Source: Promethearchaeota archaeon | Lineage (GTDB): Archaea > Asgardarchaeota > Lokiarchaeia > Sigyniarchaeales > SOKP01 | Length of the DNA stretch: 43,259 nt | Assembly: GCA_016839915.1 (NCBI GenBank) | Contig: JAEOTH010000016.1 | Coordinates: forward strand, 1 to 43,259 | Reading direction: 5' to 3' | Part shown: positions 37,377 to 43,259 of the stretch, piece by piece | How the letters are laid out: each line of letters opens with the position of its first letter | Numbering within the stretch: position 1 is the first letter of the stretch | Program-made: the position numbers and the translations under genes | The notes under the pieces: generated by a model | The model's input: only the letters and a program-made list of their open reading frames with translations | What the model was told of the DNA's origin: nothing | Database searches by the model: none

Positions 37377-38066
37377 TTATTGAATTTTGGTAATTTTACC
37401 TTTTTCCATACGTATTGTTTTATCTCCAAATGCCGATAAATCTCTATGCGTTACTAATAAGATTGTCGTTTCCATCTCTTTATTTATTTTTTTTAACAAA
37501 GCCATTACTTGCTTTTCAGATTCAGGATCAAGGTTTCCTGTGGGTTCATCAGCTAAAATGACTCTTGGTCTATGTATAATTGCACGTGCAATTCCACATC
37601 TCTGCTTTTCTCCTCCCGACATTTGAACAGGGTAATGATCTTTGCGATCAAGCAAATCGACATCTCTTAGTGCAGAAATTGCTCTATTTTCGATCTCCTT
37701 TTGACGTAGTACTGTTGGCCATAAAACAGCTTCTGCATTTTCGATTGCTGTCAAAGTGTTAACTAGATTAAAATCTTGAAATACAAAACCAATTTTCTGT
37801 CTTCTAAGTCTACTTAGTCTATCTTCAGTCGCTCTTGCTATATTTTCTCCATCAAAAATGATCCTACCAGAATCTGGTAAATCTAATCCTGATAGAACAT
37901 TAAGAAGTGTAGATTTTCCACACCCCGTTGGGCCTTGAATGATAGCGAATTCTCCAGATCTAATTTTCAAATTTATATCCGCTAAAGCTCTAATAATAGC
38001 GCCTGCTCTTCGATATTCTTTATTAACATCTACAGCTTCAATCATAACATCCTTATCAGACGACAT
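37377..38066 (-). CDS. ABC transporter ATP-binding protein (LolD/MacB type)
   Basis: This 229-residue ATPase powers an ABC exporter or lipoprotein-type transporter. Walker A GPTGCGKS is at 45-52, Q-loop FVFQDFN with Gln97, signature MSGGEKQR at 149-156, Walker B VILADEPTGNLD at 169-180 and the H-switch LVTHRDL. The DEPTGNLD text and size place it in the LolD/MacB/FtsE group that works with FtsX-type permeases. It starts 14 bases after the permease gene. The substrate is not evident. Confidence 0.95.
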   Translation of the reverse strand: MSSDKDVMIEAVDVNKEYRRAGAIIRALADINLKIRSGEFAIIQGPTGCGKSTLLNVLSGLDLPDSGRIIFDGENIARATEDRLSRLRRQKIGFVFQDFNLVNTLTAIENAEAVLWPTVLRQKEIENRAISALRDVDLLDRKDHYPVQMSGGEKQRCGIARAIIHRPRVILADEPTGNLDPESEKQVMALLKKINKEMETTILLVTHRDLSAFGDKTIRMEKGKITKIQ

Positions 38067-38080
38067 ATTTTACTACCTCT

Positions 38081-38611
38081 TTATTCACCTACTTTTTTCA
38101 ATGCTATTATTGGCCTTACTTTTAGAACTTTTCTATAAGCTAAGATAAATGCAAAGATTTGAACCACTATGAATATTGCACTGGTAGTAATAACAGGAAT
38201 CAAATCAACTAATATGGTTACTCCAAAATTGATGCCTGTTTGATTGATATAAGCAACACCTGCAGCGTAGTGGAATAGTACCTCAATTACTATAAAAAAA
38301 CCTACAAGAGTAGTAAAAAATATCATTCCTGAAACTAATACCAAGATGTTCTTATTTGTATAGCCTATACATTTGAAAGTTGCCCAAACCCTTCTCTTTC
38401 TTGAAACTAAAATCCATGCGTAGAGTAATGAAAGAAATAGAGATGTTCCAAAGAAGATAATCACAAAATACCAAGCGGTCTCTCCTAACTCTCCACTAAG
38501 ACCTATATCTATAAAGAATGATGTCAGAAATATTAGTATTGTATAAATTAGTGTAAAAGCAATGAATATTTTTTTTTCACGTAAGCTTAAAAGAATAGCT
38601 TTTCTCCACAT
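38081..38611 (-). CDS. Minimal FtsX/MacB-like ABC permease
   Basis: This 176-residue protein has four hydrophobic segments: about 16-34, 47-70, 88-112 and 130-160. It ends with a short charged tail (KVLKVRPIIALKKVGE), and the VRPIIALKK end matches FtsX-domain C-termini. The family normally carries a large extracytoplasmic domain between TM1 and TM2, but here that loop is only about a dozen residues. It precedes the LolD-like ATPase by 14 bases, so the pair forms a transporter. An unlinked partner protein could supply the missing outer domain. Confidence 0.75.
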   Translation of the reverse strand: MWRKAILLSLREKKIFIAFTLIYTILIFLTSFFIDIGLSGELGETAWYFVIIFFGTSLFLSLLYAWILVSRKRRVWATFKCIGYTNKNILVLVSGMIFFTTLVGFFIVIEVLFHYAAGVAYINQTGINFGVTILVDLIPVITTSAIFIVVQIFAFILAYRKVLKVRPIIALKKVGE

Positions 38612-38726
38612 TCTAAAAATTTTTTTTCACCATGAATTTTAAAATTATTTTTTTAAATTATATTTAAATTTATAATTGATTTTATTTATTTTATTATAAC
38701 AATTTAATAATAAATATTTGGTGGAA

Positions 38727-39131
38727 ATGTCTTCAGAAATTGAGTCTATTATTGACGATTTGTTAAATACTGAACAAAATATCTTTGGAGTAGCTATAAT
38801 TAGTAAAGATGGCGATTTATTATCTCAAACAGAAAATTGGGATTTAACTAATGATATTAATCTAATCAATGAATTACTTAATCAAAAACTGGAATTAGGT
38901 GAAAAAGGGATCAGTAGTATTACTATTCAAGGCATAAAATACATGATAGTAGAAAATACAGAGGAACGAAAAATTGGTACAAATATTACCGGTAAAGGAC
39001 ATCTTATTATCTGTCCTGTTCCAATAGGTGGTACTGGAGCGTTAGTTTGTTATATAAACCCTCAAGTAGGGCCTAGAGATACTCTCTTTACAGCTCAAGA
39101 GTATGCTTTAAAATTAAAAGATTTTGTATAA
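38727..39131 (+). CDS. Asgard profilin
   Basis: This 134-residue protein matches the Asgard profilins known from Loki-, Thor- and Odinarchaeota, which bind actin and influence its polymerisation. The pattern is an N-terminal helix (SSEIESIIDDLLN), a strand IFGVAIISKDG, then TENWDLT, and the diagnostic block IQGIKYMIVENTEERKIGTNITGKGHLIICPV, followed by a strand and the C-terminal helix ALKLKDFV. Eukaryotic-like profilin has this helix-strand plan. The frame opens at TTG 38718, but ATG 38727, two bases after GGTGG, is more likely. It converges on the HDAC-family gene. Confidence 0.82.
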   Translation: MSSEIESIIDDLLNTEQNIFGVAIISKDGDLLSQTENWDLTNDINLINELLNQKLELGEKGISSITIQGIKYMIVENTEERKIGTNITGKGHLIICPVPIGGTGALVCYINPQVGPRDTLFTAQEYALKLKDFV

Positions 39132-39145
39132 TTTTTTTAGCTCTA

Positions 39146-40240
39146 TTATCCTATTGAATCCCAATAATTAGCTAAAAGATTTTTTAACATGGTTTTAATT
39201 TTACTTATTTCACTTTTTTTAGAATTGTCTGAAAAGTCTAAGTATTCAAAAGAAGGTTGCTCATACTTCTCTTTTAATAATGCTTTAATCACTGAGTGTA
39301 CACAAACAGGTAATCCTAATAAACTATAACCACCTTCAAGTATAAAAGCTAACTTACTTTCACAAATATCTTCAGCAATTTTCAATATTGCGGCAGTAAA
39401 TTTATAATATGAAAATGTTGTTAATAAACAGTTTCCTATTGGATCAGCAAAATACATGTCAAAACCAGCTGCTATTATAATTAGATCGGGCTTAAACTCT
39501 CTTAAAACAAGTTCAAGTATTTCTATAGATTCTAAAAAATCATCATTGGTAGAGTTCGATGGTATTGGAAAGTTAATATTTTTCCCAAGACCTTCTCCTG
39601 TACCTAATTCATCAATAAATCCTATTTCTCCTTCCATAAAATCATATTCATGGATAGAAAAATAAAGAACAGTTGGATCATCATAAAAATACTGTGCTAA
39701 TCCATCTCCAAAATGATTATCAATATCAATAATAGCAATTTTTTTATCATATTTGAGCTCTTCTCGCAAATATAGAATTGAGGTAGCAATATTATTAAAT
39801 ACACAGAGCCCAGAACCAGTTTCTCGTAAAGCATGATGTCCTGGAGGTCTTATAAGTGCAATAGATTGATTTATTCTTTGATTAATAACTTCTTCTATTG
39901 CTATAATTGTCCCCCCTATTGCTTTTTTAGCCAATTGAAACGTATCTTCTGTAATAAAGACTTCCTCATTTAATAAACCACCTCCTAAACTAGAGAGACG
40001 TTTAATTGAATCTATATAATACTTAGTGTGTGCTAATGCTATTATTGACTCATCAATTGATTTAGGGTAGATTTTAATTATTCTCTTATCGTCAAAAAGC
40101 TTTATTTTTTCTAAAAACCTTAAAACAGAATGAATTCTTAGTGAAGATTCATAGGATGCAAAAATGGGGTGTGGATAAGGAGGCACATTTTTAGAGGCAA
40201 AATCTTCATCTACAATAATTCCTATCATAGTAAGAATCAA
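39146..40240 (-). CDS. Histone deacetylase-family amidohydrolase
   Basis: This 364-residue zinc hydrolase belongs to the HDAC/AcuC/acetylpolyamine amidohydrolase family, which removes acetyl groups from lysines or polyamines. His135 and His136 in RPPGHHAL form the catalytic pair. Zinc ligands are D174, H176 (DIDNHFGDG) and D261 (AAGFDMYFADP), and Tyr305 in EGGYS is the catalytic tyrosine. The usual second His of DxDxHHG is Phe177, which is not a ligand. The second start, Met5, gives MIGIIVDE. Targets may be proteins such as Alba or histone, or acetylpolyamines; the sequence does not decide. Confidence 0.93.
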   Translation of the reverse strand: MILTMIGIIVDEDFASKNVPPYPHPIFASYESSLRIHSVLRFLEKIKLFDDKRIIKIYPKSIDESIIALAHTKYYIDSIKRLSSLGGGLLNEEVFITEDTFQLAKKAIGGTIIAIEEVINQRINQSIALIRPPGHHALRETGSGLCVFNNIATSILYLREELKYDKKIAIIDIDNHFGDGLAQYFYDDPTVLYFSIHEYDFMEGEIGFIDELGTGEGLGKNINFPIPSNSTNDDFLESIEILELVLREFKPDLIIIAAGFDMYFADPIGNCLLTTFSYYKFTAAILKIAEDICESKLAFILEGGYSLLGLPVCVHSVIKALLKEKYEQPSFEYLDFSDNSKKSEISKIKTMLKNLLANYWDSIG

Positions 40241-40329
40241 TAAATATTCGATAAACCTAAACTATTATATTAACATTTACTTACATATATTTTAAATAAA
40301 TCTTAATTTTTTGAAAAAAAGGGTTTAAT

Positions 40330-42510
40330 ATGGATGCTATAGTAATTTTTTTACAAATAATATTGAACGCTCTTCCAATACTTCTGTTGGCAGTGCCTCT
40401 TTTCTTTCTCTGGAAAAAAAATGCTGGGAAACTGTATTTCAGAATTTTCATAGGTATTGTGGTTTTTTATTTAATTTATTGGATTTTCCCGATTATTTTT
40501 CAAATCGGAGATCAACCTAGAGAGTTAACAGGAGGAAATCTAGCTTTAACATTTCAATTTGTAATAGCCCGTATCGGGACATTACTGACCTTATTTGCGT
40601 CATATCCATTAGTTACTTTGCCGTTTATATTTTTTGTAGCACCCTTGATTTCTGTAATAATCGTATGGAATCGTATGAGAAAAGAAGAAGGTTCAACTAA
40701 CGAAAATTTAAAACAAATTACTTATCTTTTAAATAAAAGCCCATTTGAAATGATACGAGATGAAATTATAAGAAATGATTGGAAAAGGGAAAAGGAAATT
40801 CTTAAATTAATGATTGTTCTATTACCAATATCACTCTACATACTACAAGTCATATTATCTGTTTCAGGATTGGAAAATGAATCTCTAACAACAGGTACTA
40901 CTGCATTGGGATGGTTTTTAGAAATCTTGTTTGTTTATCTTGCTACTTTTATATTTAGTATAGAATTATTATTTAGTTCTAAAATTGCTTTGAAAGGTAA
41001 GTATATTGGAGAAGAAATAAGGACACAAACTTTTAAAAGCTTATACACAGTTGGAGCTCCAATTTCAGTTTTATCTATTTTGTTATTTCTCGCTCAATAT
41101 TTTGATTCAATTCTGACTATACTTTATTTTTTCGCTTATTTTATTATGGCTACAATTATATTTATTTTATTTCTAAAAATATTTGAACCAATTTCGATTT
41201 ATATTTTTGTAAAAATAATTGATTGGTGGAAAAATAAGAAGCAAAAAATGAAAAGTATTGATTCAAGCAATATTTTACTCATTATATTCTATGGTCTAAT
41301 TGCTATAGGTCTCTTTTTCATTATATATTTATCAATTTCCAGTTTAATCTATTATCCGTATTTGAGTGATCCTGCCATATTAACAGAAGGAAATTTTACT
41401 GAACTTAGTCCGAATTTATTAAATTCCTTAAAATTTGAAGCATTAATTTCTTTAGGGTTTCTTCAAATCGTTTTACCAGTTATAATAGTAGGACTTTTTA
41501 TATCTAAGAGCCTTAAATATACTAAAAGTAAGTTTATCGGTTTCACTGTCTTTCTTCCAATAATAATCATAATTTCGATGTTTTTATTTGTTGGACAAGA
41601 GTATTGGTTAACTGGGCAAATAAGTTACATAATGATAAATGGTACTCCTTTCTATACTTTTAGAACTGCTAGTTTAGTAGCGACATTGTCACCTATATTG
41701 AATGGATTAGCCATACCCTATTTGTATACCCGATATATCTTTAATGTAATAATTTGGAGCCTTATAATTTTTTATGTTGGAAAATCATTTAAAAGCAAAA
41801 CAATCTCTATTGATGATAAACATGTAGAAAAAATTATATTTGCTACTCTTGGAGATTTTATTAGGTACGAAGATTACGAACAAGAGGCAATTCGATATTT
41901 AATTACAAAAAATGAAGAAACCATCAGGAAAGGCGTAATTGATGAAAGAGAAGAAGTGAAAATTCTTCTCAATAAATTAGAAGAAGATAAATTATTAAGA
42001 GACCTTAAACCCTCAGAAGAAAACGAAATAAAACGGTTTTATTTTACTTTAAAATACCTTTACTTTAATAAGTTGATAGATATCTGGAAAACTGAATTTT
42101 CTTATTCGTTTGAAAAAGTTGAAAAACAAGGACTTTATATCATATACGATGACGGACGCGGTGTTTTTGATTATGCTTTTCGAAGTGATAGTGCTCAAGA
42201 TCCTGGCTTAGTTTCAGGAATGTTTTCAGCAATCACCTCTTTTATTAAAGAAATGACCAAATCTACTGAAGTTTTGAAAAAAATCGATCATGGCGATATT
42301 ACAATTCTCCTTGAATACGGTAATAAAATTTTTGGAGCACTATTCATAAAGGGTACTCAATCTTCAGAAGTAAGGGCACCATTGAAAGAATTTGTCCAAA
42401 AATTTGAAGAAAAATATAAAGATATATTAAAGGATTGGACTGGTGCACTCCAGCATTTCAAAGATGAAGAAAATAATAAATTAATAGAAACTACTTTCAA
42501 AGAAGAGTAA
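40330..42510 (+). CDS. Multi-pass membrane protein with a cytosolic longin/roadblock-like C-terminal domain
   Basis: This 726-residue protein has roughly ten to twelve hydrophobic segments in residues 1-490, then a cytosolic part. Residues about 500-595 are charged and helical (winged-helix-like). The last domain begins near Gly601 (GLYIIYDDGRGVFDY) and contains D624PGLVSGMFSAITSF638, then a helix, GDITILLEYGNKIFGALFI and a C-terminal helix, the same plan as the small protein at 22980. Membrane spans plus such a domain suggest a sensor. It is followed by a T10 terminator and a second membrane gene. Confidence 0.75.
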   Translation: MDAIVIFLQIILNALPILLLAVPLFFLWKKNAGKLYFRIFIGIVVFYLIYWIFPIIFQIGDQPRELTGGNLALTFQFVIARIGTLLTLFASYPLVTLPFIFFVAPLISVIIVWNRMRKEEGSTNENLKQITYLLNKSPFEMIRDEIIRNDWKREKEILKLMIVLLPISLYILQVILSVSGLENESLTTGTTALGWFLEILFVYLATFIFSIELLFSSKIALKGKYIGEEIRTQTFKSLYTVGAPISVLSILLFLAQYFDSILTILYFFAYFIMATIIFILFLKIFEPISIYIFVKIIDWWKNKKQKMKSIDSSNILLIIFYGLIAIGLFFIIYLSISSLIYYPYLSDPAILTEGNFTELSPNLLNSLKFEALISLGFLQIVLPVIIVGLFISKSLKYTKSKFIGFTVFLPIIIIISMFLFVGQEYWLTGQISYIMINGTPFYTFRTASLVATLSPILNGLAIPYLYTRYIFNVIIWSLIIFYVGKSFKSKTISIDDKHVEKIIFATLGDFIRYEDYEQEAIRYLITKNEETIRKGVIDEREEVKILLNKLEEDKLLRDLKPSEENEIKRFYFTLKYLYFNKLIDIWKTEFSYSFEKVEKQGLYIIYDDGRGVFDYAFRSDSAQDPGLVSGMFSAITSFIKEMTKSTEVLKKIDHGDITILLEYGNKIFGALFIKGTQSSEVRAPLKEFVQKFEEKYKDILKDWTGALQHFKDEENNKLIETTFKEE

Positions 42511-42530
42511 AATAAGAGATTTATAATTTC

Positions 42531-42540
42531 TTTTTTTTTT
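42531..42540 (+). terminator. T10 terminator after the large membrane-sensor gene
   Basis: Ten consecutive T follow the stop codon of the 726-residue gene by 20 bases and precede the next ATG by 38. This is a typical archaeal T-run terminator. Confidence 0.55.
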
Positions 42541-42578
42541 AATAATCTTTTTATAAATCAACACCAAAGGAATATATT

Positions 42579-43259
42579 ATGGATATTTTTAACTTGATTA
42601 AAATTATTACAACAACACTAACAGTTATTATTTCAATTATAGTAGGTTATCATGTATTACGCTTAAATCCACGTAATCTGTTGAATAGATGGTTTACCTT
42701 ATTCTTTATCTCCTCTTCCCTCGGATTCTTAATATACACGATTTACCATTTAATATTAAATAATTCACAGATTATTATTCCGTTGATGATAACAGCTCAA
42801 ATTTTTTTCAATTTTATCTTTATTTCATTAATGATGACAGTTTTTATATTAGATAAATATGAAAAAGTTGCTATGAGTACTAAATACCTTGGAACAATGA
42901 TAACACTTTTTATTGTAATGAGTGCAGGCTATTTTATTTGGATTCCAACATTGAATATGACAAGATATGCACAAGGCATAGTTGATACTAAAACTCCGCT
43001 TCCTTGGTTTATTTCTATAATTCTTATCCGAGCAGTATTAATTATTTATGTTGTATATAAATACACTATAATGTCTAGAAAAATGGAAGGAGAGATTAGA
43101 AAAAGAGTACAATGGTTTTTCATAGGAATAATATTCGTTTTTATCGCACTTATTATCGATTTAATCGGAGGAGCTTTCGATTTTATTCTAATTGAAGTAT
43201 TTGCCTTAGTTGCGGTTGATATCGCTACAATAACAATTTTTAAAGGTTTTTTAATTAAA
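42579..43259 (+). CDS. Multi-pass membrane protein, cut by the right window edge
   Basis: The frame stays open for all 227 codons from ATG 42579 to the last base, so the stop lies outside the window. AAGG at 42567-42570 is a weak ribosome-binding site. The visible part has about seven hydrophobic segments with short loops: NLIKIITTTLTVIISIIVGY, WFTLFFISSSLGFLIYTIYH and a PLMITAQIFFNFIFISLMM stretch first. A charged loop (SRKMEGEIRKRVQWFF) precedes the last two. The layout resembles the 7TM N-terminus of membrane sensor proteins, whose cytosolic part would follow. Function is unknown. Confidence 0.68.
   Translation, partial: MDIFNLIKIITTTLTVIISIIVGYHVLRLNPRNLLNRWFTLFFISSSLGFLIYTIYHLILNNSQIIIPLMITAQIFFNFIFISLMMTVFILDKYEKVAMSTKYLGTMITLFIVMSAGYFIWIPTLNMTRYAQGIVDTKTPLPWFISIILIRAVLIIYVVYKYTIMSRKMEGEIRKRVQWFFIGIIFVFIALIIDLIGGAFDFILIEVFALVAVDIATITIFKGFLIK

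Overview
This window is most likely from an Asgard archaeon, probably of the Lokiarchaeia. The DNA is AT-rich. Genes are short-spaced and in small same-strand groups. The information-processing genes are archaeal: TBP, a two-domain CDC48 ATPase, deoxyhypusine synthase and an archaeal-type phosphoseryl-tRNA(Sec) kinase. Mixed with them is a dense set of eukaryotic-signature-type genes: five Rab/Ras-like small GTPases, a profilin, two V4R or V4R-like proteins, and several longin/profilin-like sensor proteins. I saw no tRNA, rRNA, CRISPR array or insertion sequence.

Layout. 1-521: an undetermined reverse-strand open frame at the left edge, then AT-rich DNA. 522-6716: a Tes-like radical SAM enzyme facing cysS and ileS. 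6717-7226: a divergent intergenic region with nested inverted repeats. 7227-10783: PPC-domain protein, GTPase, V4R-like protein, GTPase and aminotransferase, followed by a 5'-truncated NUDIX remnant that is easy to miss (10786-10992). 11006-15812, reverse: M24 peptidase, CDC48, PSTK and a GIY-YIG protein. 15997-17336: sensor-like winged-helix protein, acylphosphatase and an unknown. 17421-20458, reverse: TBP with an acidic N-terminal extension, GTPase, V4R protein, thioredoxin-like protein and GTPase. 20609-23441: zinc-ribbon membrane protein, PncC, M29 aminopeptidase (reverse) and a small longin-like protein. 23445-27058, reverse: argS, an agmatinase-family gene and dys. 27278-30695: an unknown small protein, a reductive-dehalogenase-like protein, a divergent GTPase and a winged-helix protein. 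30967-38611, reverse: acyl-CoA ligase, surface protein, two membrane proteins and a minimal ABC exporter-type pair. 38718-43259: profilin, an HDAC-family gene, a large membrane sensor, and a membrane protein cut by the window end.

How they may work together. The clearest theme is GTPase-centred signalling or membrane regulation. Small GTPases lie next to V4R-fold genes at two separate loci, and the V4R fold is shared with Bet3 subunits of TRAPP, a Rab exchange factor in eukaryotes. One domain carrying D-x2-L-x-S-G-x3-A-I-x2-F occurs as a stand-alone protein and as the tail of a 726-residue membrane protein. A second theme is arginine, polyamine and hypusine: argS, agmatinase and deoxyhypusine synthase are adjacent. 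A third is selenocysteine: PSTK implies Sec coding in this genome, though I saw no selenoprotein in the window.
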